A stretch of 64,000 nt of DNA, taken from NCBI RefSeq assembly GCF_036237315.1, contig NZ_CP108356.1:1798001-1862000 (forward strand), written 5' to 3'. Below are positions 51,026 to 61,333 of the stretch, piece by piece. The notes beneath the pieces are model-generated. The model saw nothing but the letters and a program-made list of their open reading frames with translations, searched no databases and was not told the origin of the DNA. Origin of the DNA: Streptomyces sp. NBC_01351 (GTDB lineage Bacteria > Actinomycetota > Actinomycetes > Streptomycetales > Streptomycetaceae). The translations under genes and the position numbers were made by a program. Each line of letters opens with the position of its first letter. Position 1 is the first letter of the stretch.

Positions 51026-51106
51026 GTTCCTCCCGTCCCGTGACGCCGCTCTGAGCAGCCACGTTCTTGCGGCGTCAGTTCGCGGCCGTGGCAGCTCGGG
51101 AGGAAC
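51026..51106 (+). promoter_or_regulatory. Nested-stem structured leader upstream of ABC transporter
   Basis: Outer stem GTTCCTCCCG (51026-51035) / CGGGAGGAAC (51097-51106); inner stem TGACGCCGC (51041-51049) / GCGGCGTCA (51069-51077). The inner loop GAGCAGCCACG (51053-51063) is also complementary at 10 of 11 positions to CGTGGCAGCTC (51087-51097), giving a pseudoknot or a competing fold. The outer stem buries GGGAGGA, the ribosome-binding site of a short leader frame. No known RNA family is recognised. The rest of the 50803-51025 gap shows nothing else. Confidence 0.6.
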
Positions 51107-51108
51107 TC

Positions 51109-51171
51109 TTGCGATCCGTGCACGTTCATGTGGTGTTCGACCCCGCATCGGGCGGAGGTGGCCGCGCATGA
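51109..51171 (+). CDS. Possible leader peptide of ABC transporter
   Basis: A 20-residue frame from TTG 51109 (or GTG 51118), reading RSVHVHVVFDPASGGGGRA after the start. GGAGG lies 5 nt upstream, inside the outer stem of the leader structure. Its TGA overlaps the ABC transporter ATG (ATGA at 51168-51171), so translation of one would couple to the other. Codon use cannot be judged at this length. Confidence 0.4.
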   Translation: MRSVHVHVVFDPASGGGGRA

Positions 51172-53207
51172 GGCTGCTCAAGCGGCCCGAGGTCGCTGCC
51201 CCCGCCGTCTCCGAGAGCGAGCGGCGGCTGTTCGGAGGGCCCCTGCGGTACGACGCCGGGTGGTCGAACCACGACTACGCCCGGCTCGAGGGGCGGCTCG
51301 TCAGCACCCTGCGCTCCATGCCCCGCATGGTCCGCGGGACCCTGCGGCTCGCCTGGGAGACCGACCGGCGGGCGCTCGTCACCGTCGCCGTGTCCGAGGC
51401 CGGGCAGGGCGTGACCTCCGCCGTCGGACTGCTCGTGCTGAGCGAGGTACTGCGGACGCTGCTCGGCACGGGGAGTTCCGGGGACCGGCTGTACGCCGCC
51501 CTGCCCGCGCTGGGAGTGGGCGCGCTGGTCGCCGTACTGGGTGCCGTGCTGGCCTCGCGGTCCACCGCGGCCGCCGGGCGGCTGGAGCCGAAGATCGAGC
51601 GGGCCGCGCACGAGCAGTACCTGAAGGCCGCCGTCGAAGTGGAACTGGAGGCCATCGAGGACGGGGAGTTCCGGCGGCTGCTCGACAGTGCGCAGTGGGG
51701 GCCGCCGTCGGCTCGCCGGACCGTGGGGGCCTGTGTGGCCGCGCTGGGCGGAATCATCTCGCTCATCGCGACCGCCGGGGTGCTGGCCGTACTGCACCCG
51801 CTGCTCCTGCCCATGCTGCTGCTGATCGCGGCGCCGCGCGGCTGGGGTGCCATGCGGGTCGCGCAGCGCCGCTACCTGTCCGTCATCACCTGGGTCGAGC
51901 ACGTACGGGCCGCACGGCTCATCGGTCAGCTGCTGATCTCGCGCACCTCGGCCCCCGAGGTACGGGTGCACGGCGTCGGCCGCTACCTGCTCGGCCACTA
52001 CCGCACCATGGGCGAGCACGCCGAGGGCGAGGCCACCCGCCTCGCGAAGGACAAGGCCGCCACCGAACTGCTCGCCGCCGCACTGTCCGGGACCGCCGCG
52101 CTGGTCACGTACGGGGCGATGGGCGCGCTGATCGTGACCGGGAGGATGGACCTCGCCATCGCCGGCACCGCCGTGATCGCGGTGCGCACCGGATCGGCGA
52201 GCCTGGGCGCGCTCGTCGCCACCACCAACACCCTGCACGAAGAGTCCTTGTACGTACGGGACTTGGAGCGGTTCGTGGAGGAGGCGCGGCGGCGTGCCAT
52301 CCCGGTCGGCGGGCTGGCGCTGCCCGAACGGATGGGAGTGGTGCGGCTCGACGACGTCAGCTTCAGTTATCCGGATCGGGACGTGCCCGCGCCGAGCGGC
52401 GTCTCGCTCACCGTGGAGGCCGGCCGTGTCGTCGCGCTCGTCGGGGAGAACGGCTCGGGCAAGAGCACCCTCGTCAAGCTGCTCGCCGGACTGCACCTGC
52501 CCGACTCCGGGTCGCTGACCTGGGACGGGGTGGAGGTACGGGACGCCGACCGGGAGCAGGTCTTCGATCGGGTCGCCCTCCTCACCCAGGACTTCGAGCG
52601 CTGGCCGGTGACCGCCCGGACGAACATCGCCATCGGCCGGCCCGCCACCGGCACCACCACCACCGCCACCGCCGGGGAGGACGACCTCGCGCAGGCCGCG
52701 GAGGTGGTCGCCGCGGCGCGCTACTCCGGAGCCGACCGGATCGTCGAGAAGTTGCCGCACGGCTACGAGACCCTGCTCGCAAGGGTGTTCAGGGGCGCCT
52801 CGGAGTTGTCCGGCGGGCAGTGGCAGAAGTTCGGGCTGGCCCGTACCCGCTTCCGCGACGCCCGCGTGATCGTCGTGGACGAGCCCACCTCGGCCCTGGA
52901 CCCGGAGGCGGAGATCGCCGCGTTCGAGAGCATTCGCGGCCTGGCGGGACCGCAGCGGGCCGTGGTGCTCGTGACGCACCGGATGTCCGGGGTGCGCTTC
53001 GCCGACGTCATCTACGTGCTGCACGAGGGGCGCCTCGTCGAACAGGGCGGACACGAAGAGCTGTTGGCGCTCGGCGGCCGGTACGCGTCCATGTTCCGAA
53101 TGCAGGCCGATCAGTTCGGCCAGGACCAGTCGGACCAGTCGGACCGCTCCCCCGCACCTATCCCCCGCCAGGGCCTCGCGCCCCGGAAAGACGACTCCGT
53201 CACCTGA
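51168..53207 (+). CDS. ABC transporter, fused permease and ATPase
   Basis: A 679-residue half-transporter: about six membrane helices in residues 60-330 and a C-terminal ATPase with Walker A GENGSGKST, Q-loop region LLTQDFERWP, signature LSGGQWQKF, Walker B VIVVDEPTSALD and H-loop VTHRM. The core would act as a dimer, as exporters of this type do. An internal Thr-rich insertion (TGTTTTATAGEDD) interrupts the ATPase. ATG 51168 is used, with GGAGG 10 nt upstream. A folded leader with a possible leader peptide precedes it. The substrate is not evident. Confidence 0.93.
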   Translation: MRLLKRPEVAAPAVSESERRLFGGPLRYDAGWSNHDYARLEGRLVSTLRSMPRMVRGTLRLAWETDRRALVTVAVSEAGQGVTSAVGLLVLSEVLRTLLGTGSSGDRLYAALPALGVGALVAVLGAVLASRSTAAAGRLEPKIERAAHEQYLKAAVEVELEAIEDGEFRRLLDSAQWGPPSARRTVGACVAALGGIISLIATAGVLAVLHPLLLPMLLLIAAPRGWGAMRVAQRRYLSVITWVEHVRAARLIGQLLISRTSAPEVRVHGVGRYLLGHYRTMGEHAEGEATRLAKDKAATELLAAALSGTAALVTYGAMGALIVTGRMDLAIAGTAVIAVRTGSASLGALVATTNTLHEESLYVRDLERFVEEARRRAIPVGGLALPERMGVVRLDDVSFSYPDRDVPAPSGVSLTVEAGRVVALVGENGSGKSTLVKLLAGLHLPDSGSLTWDGVEVRDADREQVFDRVALLTQDFERWPVTARTNIAIGRPATGTTTTATAGEDDLAQAAEVVAAARYSGADRIVEKLPHGYETLLARVFRGASELSGGQWQKFGLARTRFRDARVIVVDEPTSALDPEAEIAAFESIRGLAGPQRAVVLVTHRMSGVRFADVIYVLHEGRLVEQGGHEELLALGGRYASMFRMQADQFGQDQSDQSDRSPAPIPRQGLAPRKDDSVT

Positions 53208-53247
53208 TGAAGTGAACTTCCCCTTATCGCAGCGCCACCGGGGGTAG

Positions 53248-55539
<2,292 letters not shown>

Positions 55540-55543
55540 GCCG

Positions 55544-56782
55544 TCAGAACTCGTCGGCGGTGTGCGGCAGCAGCCCGTTCCCCGCCGCCAGGGCCGCGTC
55601 CAGGGCCGCCGCCGCGCCGGGCGTGTGCTCGCGTACGAGGCCGGCCGCGACGAGCTCGACGGCCCGGGTCCCGCCCAGGTAGCAGGCGGCCAGTTCCCGT
55701 ACGTCCAGGGCCAGGTCGGGGCCGGTGTCCGCGTGTTCGTACGCCGCCCCGCCCGGCCCCGCCTTCAGCCGGAACCGCCCGGCGTTGGCGGGCAGCCGTA
55801 CATCGTGCACCTCCAGCACCAGCTCGACCGGCGCGGCCCAGGACCGCGCGGTCAGCGCCGCCCCCACGTCGACCAGCCGCAGCCAGAGCGCGGGGAACTG
55901 GGCGGTGACCCGCACCTGGTCCCGGTCGGCGGCGAAGTGGAGCAGCGGGTCGTCGACCGGGCGGCCCCAGGCGGAGACCTTGCCGGTGAGGTCGAGCGCG
56001 GTCAGGCACTCCCACAGGGCGGCGGCGACCGCCGGGGTCTCGGCCTCCAGCTCGTCCACGCGGACCAGCCCCGGTGCGCGGACGGGCCCGGAGTCGTCCT
56101 CGGCCTTCGTGCGGTAGACCACGTAGCCGGCGATCGGCTCGTCCGGGTCGCCGAGGACGATGATCCGGGGCGGGCTCAACTCCTCGTCCTCCTCCGCCTG
56201 TTCGCACAGCCATTCCTCCCGCCAGCGCTCCGGGCTCCGGCTCGGGCGCCCGGCCCGCACGGCGCGGGCGGCCTCGTGGAAGGGGCCGATCTCGGCGAGC
56301 GCCGCGTCCGGGTCCACGAGCCGGAGCGGGCGCGGGTCCGGGTCGACGCGCAGGACCAGCGGGCGGGTGGAGTCGATCTCGACGGTGACTCCGGTGGTCG
56401 CGCTGCCGAAGCCGAAGCGGCCGTAGATGGCGGCCTCGGAGGCCCAGAGGGCGGCGATCGGGCTGCCGGTCGCCGCCGCGTGGTCCAGCATCTCGGCCAT
56501 CAGCCCGGTGAGCACGCCCCGGCGGCGGTGGGTGGGGGCGACGGAGACGAAGGTGAGCCCGGGGCAGGACAGGTCCGTCCCGGGCACCGAGAGCCGGAAG
56601 TCGTGCGCCGCCATGAAGCCGACCAGGACGTCCCCGTCGTAGGCGCCGGTCCGCCGGCAGCGCGTCAGCAGCGCGTGATGCTTCTCGCGGCCCTCCTTCT
56701 CGGGCCGATCATGGAAGACCAGGTACGCGAGCTCCAGAGCACGGTCGATGTCTGTCTCGGGTACCTCGCGGATGTCCACCAT
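55544..56782 (-). CDS. Eis-like GNAT N-acetyltransferase
   Basis: A 412-residue tripartite protein of the Eis family: an N-terminal GNAT domain (FVSVAPTHRRRGVLTGLM is the acetyl-CoA loop), a central GNAT-like domain and a C-terminal sterol-carrier-like domain (PVELVLEVHDVRLP, ending LPHTADEF). The WASEAAIYGRFGFG stretch is characteristic. Eis enzymes acetylate aminoglycosides and other amines at several positions; many Streptomyces carry uncharacterised copies. It converges on geosmin synthase with a 4-bp gap. Confidence 0.92.
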   Translation of the reverse strand: MVDIREVPETDIDRALELAYLVFHDRPEKEGREKHHALLTRCRRTGAYDGDVLVGFMAAHDFRLSVPGTDLSCPGLTFVSVAPTHRRRGVLTGLMAEMLDHAAATGSPIAALWASEAAIYGRFGFGSATTGVTVEIDSTRPLVLRVDPDPRPLRLVDPDAALAEIGPFHEAARAVRAGRPSRSPERWREEWLCEQAEEDEELSPPRIIVLGDPDEPIAGYVVYRTKAEDDSGPVRAPGLVRVDELEAETPAVAAALWECLTALDLTGKVSAWGRPVDDPLLHFAADRDQVRVTAQFPALWLRLVDVGAALTARSWAAPVELVLEVHDVRLPANAGRFRLKAGPGGAAYEHADTGPDLALDVRELAACYLGGTRAVELVAAGLVREHTPGAAAALDAALAAGNGLLPHTADEF

Positions 56783-56890
56783 GATCGGGAGACTAATCGG
56801 TCATCACGGACTGGTCATCTCAAAATGGCCTGATGTGCGCGTTTGGCCAGTTCGGATCCCTTTTCACTCGCCGGTCGGGCCGGTCCGGCT

Positions 56891-58156
56891 TCACCCGCCG
56901 GTCGGGCCGGTCCAGCCGGCCGGGACGTGGCCGAGCCGGATGCGCTGCGGGTGGTCGCCCACCGGGACGGACACCCGCTTGGTGCCGGTGGCGAAGTCGA
57001 TGGCCGTGACGCGGTCCGAGCCGCTCTCGGAGATCACGCACCCCGTCCCGTCGCCGTCGACCGTGGCCCAGTAGGGCTTGTCGGCGGGCACGAGGGGCCC
57101 TTCGGTGAGGGTGGCCCGGTCCACGACGGTCGCGTAGTCGTCCATGGTGCCCGCGATGCAGAGCTTGGCCCCGTCCGGGCTCATGGACATGCCGTGGTGG
57201 CGGGAGTCGTTGACCCACTTGGTGCGGTCGGTGCCGGTGGCCGGGTTCGCGGGGAGCATCTTGAGCTTGGTGATCTTGTCGGAGGCCACGTCGTACTCCA
57301 GGAAGCCGCCCAGGAACGACACCTGGAAGTAGAGCTTCGACTCGTCGGGGCTGAAGGACACGGGACGCACCGAATCGGAGAGGTCGGGGCGGCCGAAGGC
57401 GTCCAGCCGCTCCCGCATGTCGATCACCCGGACCGTGCGGAAGGTCTGCGCGTCGACGACGGTGATCTTCCGGTCGCCCTTCGTCCAGTCCAGCCAGGTC
57501 GCGTCGAGGGCGGAGGTGACGTCGCCGATGGCGCTGTTCCACAGGAAGCGGCCGTCACTGCTGAAGACGTTCTCGTGCGGCTTGTCCCCGGTGGAGAAGG
57601 AACCGACCTGCCGGCCGGTGGCGATGTCGAGGACGTGCACGGTGTTGGCGGTGGAGGCGGAGACCGCGACCTTCGTCCCGTCGGGCGAGACGGCCATGTG
57701 GTCGGCGCGGTAACCGGCCACCGGGAAGCGCCAGTTGACCCGGCCGGTGCGTACGTCGATGGAGACGACGTCGGCGAAGCTGGGCCGGGAGGCGACGACG
57801 GCCGTGCCGTCGGGGGTGGTGTACATGTCGTCCACGAACTGGTCGTGGCCCTCGCCGGCGGTCTCGCGCACCCCGAGGAAGAAGGCGAGCTTGATCGGGT
57901 TGAGGTGGATCTCCCGCAGGCGCTCCGCCTTGTCGGGGATCACGTTGATCCGGCCGATCTTGGCGAGGTCGCCGGTGGAGGCGAGGACGTCGGCGGTGCC
58001 CTCCCAGTTGTTCCCGACGAAGAGCACCTCCCGGAGCCCGTCGCCCGGCGCGGCCGCGGCCTCGGTCGCCGGCGCGGCCCCGGCCACGGTCGGCACCGCG
58101 GCGGTCAGCAGGGTGGCCGCGGCGAGCGCGGCCAGGGTGCGGAGGGTGCGTGACAT
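56891..58156 (-). CDS. Secreted YncE-type beta-propeller protein
   Basis: A 421-residue protein with a cleavable signal peptide (LAALAAATLLTAAVPTVAGAA) and repeated propeller blades (AVSPDGTKVAVSAS, VHVLDIATG, FSSDGRFLWNS, SFSPDESKLYFQVS, SMSPDGAKLCIAGT), as in YncE/surface-antigen-like seven-blade proteins. No catalytic residues are recognised. The C-terminal codons form the first unit of a short duplicated CGCCGGTCGGGCCGGTCC repeat that continues past the stop (56869-56920). A 14-bp palindrome lies about 46 bp upstream of the start. Confidence 0.87.
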   Translation of the reverse strand: MSRTLRTLAALAAATLLTAAVPTVAGAAPATEAAAAPGDGLREVLFVGNNWEGTADVLASTGDLAKIGRINVIPDKAERLREIHLNPIKLAFFLGVRETAGEGHDQFVDDMYTTPDGTAVVASRPSFADVVSIDVRTGRVNWRFPVAGYRADHMAVSPDGTKVAVSASTANTVHVLDIATGRQVGSFSTGDKPHENVFSSDGRFLWNSAIGDVTSALDATWLDWTKGDRKITVVDAQTFRTVRVIDMRERLDAFGRPDLSDSVRPVSFSPDESKLYFQVSFLGGFLEYDVASDKITKLKMLPANPATGTDRTKWVNDSRHHGMSMSPDGAKLCIAGTMDDYATVVDRATLTEGPLVPADKPYWATVDGDGTGCVISESGSDRVTAIDFATGTKRVSVPVGDHPQRIRLGHVPAGWTGPTGG

Positions 58157-58201
58157 CCGTTCAACTCCGGTATGGGGAAGGGATGGAGAGAGTTCCTCCT
58201 G

Positions 58202-58215
58202 TTACCGGCCGGTAA
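58202..58215 (-). promoter_or_regulatory. Palindromic operator candidate
   Basis: TTACCGGCCGGTAA is a perfect 14-bp palindrome, 46 bp upstream of the beta-propeller start and next to a TATTTT-like -10 on the minus strand. It is placed as a repressor site would be. The binding protein is unknown. Confidence 0.5.
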
Positions 58216-58232
58216 AATAGGCGGAACGCGAA

Positions 58233-58262
58233 AAGGGCGCAACCCCTACGGGTCGCGCCCTT
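58233..58262 (-). terminator. Hairpin terminator after xdhC
   Basis: Arms AAGGGCGCAACCC (58233-58245) and GGGTCGCGCCCTT (58250-58262), 13 bp with one G-U-tolerant mismatch, loop CTAC, 37 nt after the xdhC stop on the minus strand. Confidence 0.85.
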
Positions 58263-58298
58263 GCTCACGTACGGACGTCAGCCGCGGCCATCACCGTT

Positions 58299-59450
58299 TC
58301 AGGCGACGGAGCCGATCCGGTCGATCACGGTGTTCGCCGGGTCGGGGTGGATCGGGATGTGCGCGCCGGTCAGGGACGCGCCGGTGCCGCCGCGCCGGTT
58401 GGCGACGATCTCCGCGGCGATGGACAGCGCGGTCTCCTCAGGGGAGCGGGCGCCGAGGTCCAGGCCGATCGGGGAACGCAGCCGGGCCAGTTCGATCTCG
58501 GTCACGCCGACCTCGCGGAGCCGCCTGTTGCGGTCCTCGTGGGTGCGGCGGGAGCCCATGGCGCCGACGTACGCGACGGGAAGCCTGAGGGCCAGTTCGA
58601 GGAGCGGGACGTCGAACTTGGCGTCGTGGGTGAGCACGCACAGGACGGTCCGGCCGTCCACTTCCGTGGTCTCCAGGTAGCGGTGCGGCCAGTCGATGAC
58701 GATCTCGTCCGCGTCGGGGAAGCGGGTCTTCGTCGCGAAGATCGGCCGCGCGTCGCACACCGTCACCCGGTAGCCGAGGAACTTGCCGATCCGCACCAGG
58801 GCGGAGGCGAAGTCGATGGCACCGAAGACGATCATCCGCGGGGGCGGGACGCTGGCCTCGACCAGCACTTTCAGCGGCTCTCCGCAGAGGCGGCCGTCGG
58901 CGCCGATCTCCAGCACGCCGGTCCGGCCGGCGTCGAGCATCGCGCGGGCCTCTTCGGCGATGGTGCGGTCGAGCTCGGGGTGTCCGCCGAAGCCGCCCTG
59001 GTGGGCGCCTTCGGTACGGACGAGAACGGCCCGGCCCATGAGCTCGGCCGGGCCCTCGGCTATCCGGGCCACCGCGGCGGCCTCGCCACGGGCGGCGGCG
59101 GCCAGGGCTGCCGCGAACACCGCCCGGGCGGGAGACCCCACGGGGACCGGGGTGACGAGGATGTCGATGATTCCGCCGCAGGTCAGACCCACGGCGAAGG
59201 CATCGTCATCGCTGTACCCGAAGCGCTCCCGAACGGTCTCGCCGTCCTCGAGCGCCTGCCGGCACAGCTCGTACACCGCACCCTCCACGCATCCACCGGA
59301 GACCGAGCCGATGGCCGTGCCCTCGCTGTCGACAGCGAGTGCGGCCCCGGGCTGCCTCGGAGCGCTCCCGCCGACCGCCACGACCGTGGCGACGGCGAAA
59401 TCGCGGCCCTGCTCGACCCACCGGTTCAGTTCTTCGGCGATGTCCAGCAT
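58299..59450 (-). CDS. xdhC: XdhC-family molybdenum cofactor maturation protein
   Basis: A 383-residue XdhC/CoxI protein. The N-terminal part has ATVVAVGGSAPRQPGAAL, GSVSGGCVEGAV and LTCGGIIDILV; the C-terminal Rossmann part has MIVFGAIDFASALVRIGKFLGY and AYVGAMGSRRTHEDR. XdhC binds molybdenum cofactor, promotes its sulfuration and delivers it to xanthine dehydrogenase, whose subunits are encoded upstream on the same strand. ATG 59450 follows GAGGAGG and fits the family; ATG 59510 would add 20 residues. Confidence 0.94.
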   Translation of the reverse strand: MLDIAEELNRWVEQGRDFAVATVVAVGGSAPRQPGAALAVDSEGTAIGSVSGGCVEGAVYELCRQALEDGETVRERFGYSDDDAFAVGLTCGGIIDILVTPVPVGSPARAVFAAALAAAARGEAAAVARIAEGPAELMGRAVLVRTEGAHQGGFGGHPELDRTIAEEARAMLDAGRTGVLEIGADGRLCGEPLKVLVEASVPPPRMIVFGAIDFASALVRIGKFLGYRVTVCDARPIFATKTRFPDADEIVIDWPHRYLETTEVDGRTVLCVLTHDAKFDVPLLELALRLPVAYVGAMGSRRTHEDRNRRLREVGVTEIELARLRSPIGLDLGARSPEETALSIAAEIVANRRGGTGASLTGAHIPIHPDPANTVIDRIGSVA

Positions 59451-59547
59451 GGGGGCCTCCTCGGAGGGTCTCGGTTCCAGTATCGGGTACGTGGAGGGTG
59501 CGGTTCTCATACGACCGCGCTACTCGTACCGATCAGATCCGGTCGGG

Positions 59548-61011
59548 TCAGTGGACCCCGAGCCAGCTCTCGATGGGGTTGAGGGCGAAGAAGACCACGA
59601 AGATCGCGGTCAGCGCCCACATGAAGGCACCGATCTCCCGAGCCTTGCCCTGGGCGACCTTGATGGCCACGTAGGAGATGACACCGGCAGCGACACCAGC
59701 GGTGATCTGGTAGGTGAACGGCATGATCACGACGGTCAGGAAGACCGGAATCGCGGTCGCGCTGTCGGACCAGTCCACGTGGCGGGCGTTCTGCATCATC
59801 ATCGCGCCGATGACGACCAGGGCCGCGGAGGCGACCTCACCCGGGACGATCTGCGTGATCGGGGTGAAGAAGAGGCAGGCGGCGAAGAACAGACCGGTGA
59901 CGACGGAGGCGAGGCCTGTGCGGGCTCCCTCACCGACGCCGGTGGCGGACTCGACGAACACGGTCTGGCCGGAGCCGCCCGCGACGCCACCGATGGCGCC
60001 ACCGGCGCCGTCGATGAAGAGCGCCTTGGACAGGCCCGGCATGCGGCCCTGCTCGTCGGCGAGCTTGGCCTCGGTACCGACACCGATGATGGTGGCCATC
60101 GCGTCGAAGAAGCCGGCGAGGACCAGGGTGAAGACGATCATGCCGACGGTCATGGCGCCGACTTCGCCCCAGCCGCCGAACTCGACGTCACCGAAGAGCG
60201 AGAAGTCGGGCATCGAGACCGCGGAGCCCTTGAGCTCCGGCGCGCCGTTCTTCCAGGCCTTCGGGTCGATGGTGACGATGGCGTTCAGGATGGCCGCGAG
60301 GACCGTTCCGCCGACGATGCCGATCAGGATCGCGCCGGGAACCTTGCGGGCCTGCAGCATGAAGATGCCGAGCAGGGTGATGCAGAAGAGCAGGACGGGC
60401 CAGCCGGAGAGCTCACCGACGGCGCCGAGCTGCACGGGGGGACCGAACTCCGGACCCCGACCCACGAAGCCGGCCTTGACCAGGCCGATGAGGGCGACGA
60501 ACAGACCGATACCCATGGTGATCGCGTGCTTGAGCGCGAGCGGGATCGCGTTCATGATCATCTCGCGGAGGCCGGTGACGACCAGGAGACAGATCACGAC
60601 GCCGTACATCACGCACATGCCCATGGCCTGCGGCCAGGTCATCTGGGGGGCGACCTGCGAGGCGAGCACGCCGGAGACGGAGAGACCGGCGGCAAGTGCG
60701 AGCGGCACCTTGCCGACGAAGCCCATCAGCAGGGTGGTCAGGGCCGCCGCGAAGGCGGTGGCCGTGATCAGTGCCGCGGGTTCCATCGTGTTTCCGGCGA
60801 CGTCCTTGCCGGAAAGGATCAGCGGGTTGAGCAGGAGGATGTAGGCCATCGCCATGAAGGTCGTGATACCGCCACGAACCTCGTTGCCGACGTTGGATCC
60901 TCTGTGCGTTATGTGAAAGTACCGGTCGAGCCAAGAACGGCCGGCGGGATTGCGAGAGCCGTCGCCGGCCTCATCCGCACTGGTCTCTGGCTCCACTGAT
61001 GACTGGGTCAT
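59548..61011 (-). CDS. AzgA-type NCS2 purine permease
   Basis: A 487-residue transporter with 12-14 membrane helices, of the hypoxanthine/guanine-uptake branch of NCS2: RGSNVGNEVRGGITTFMAMAY near the N-terminus, ALAAGLSVSG, KHAITMGIGLFVALIGL, FFDAMATIIGVGTEAKLADEQG, and ESATGVGEGARTGLASVVTGL. ATG 61011 has GGGAG at proper distance. It lies between xanthine dehydrogenase and xdhC genes, consistent with purine uptake for catabolism. Confidence 0.94.
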   Translation of the reverse strand: MTQSSVEPETSADEAGDGSRNPAGRSWLDRYFHITHRGSNVGNEVRGGITTFMAMAYILLLNPLILSGKDVAGNTMEPAALITATAFAAALTTLLMGFVGKVPLALAAGLSVSGVLASQVAPQMTWPQAMGMCVMYGVVICLLVVTGLREMIMNAIPLALKHAITMGIGLFVALIGLVKAGFVGRGPEFGPPVQLGAVGELSGWPVLLFCITLLGIFMLQARKVPGAILIGIVGGTVLAAILNAIVTIDPKAWKNGAPELKGSAVSMPDFSLFGDVEFGGWGEVGAMTVGMIVFTLVLAGFFDAMATIIGVGTEAKLADEQGRMPGLSKALFIDGAGGAIGGVAGGSGQTVFVESATGVGEGARTGLASVVTGLFFAACLFFTPITQIVPGEVASAALVVIGAMMMQNARHVDWSDSATAIPVFLTVVIMPFTYQITAGVAAGVISYVAIKVAQGKAREIGAFMWALTAIFVVFFALNPIESWLGVH

Positions 61012-61333
61012 GGTGCCTAACTCCCAAGGTTCATAGGGGCACCCGCATAAAGATTGGAGACGCGGGATTTGGGAAACTCTGTTGGCTGCACGACCCGGGG
61101 TGACGGCCCGAGGCGACGCGAAATGTGCACTGCGTGTACTGCGGGTAGCGCGGGGGTGACCGCTGGTACTACGTGGGTTCTTGCAGGGGTACTGCGAAGT
61201 GAAGAGACCGCGAGCGGTGCGGCGCTTCGTGGTGCTCCGGGCGGCGCGATCGGCAAGTGTGACGTTCCCAAGTCGCACCGCCCGGAAGTTCGAGGGAGGT
61301 CCGGGGGCCTCTCGGCCCCCGCACCACGCCGTC
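61012..61333 (-). promoter_or_regulatory. Gap between xanthine dehydrogenase and permease genes
   Basis: A 322-bp non-coding stretch. At its dehydrogenase end an 8-bp hairpin CGGGGGCC (61302-61309) / GGCCCCCG (61314-61321) with a 4-nt loop probably ends the dehydrogenase transcript. The remainder must hold the permease promoter; no clear operator or riboswitch was recognised. Confidence 0.6.
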
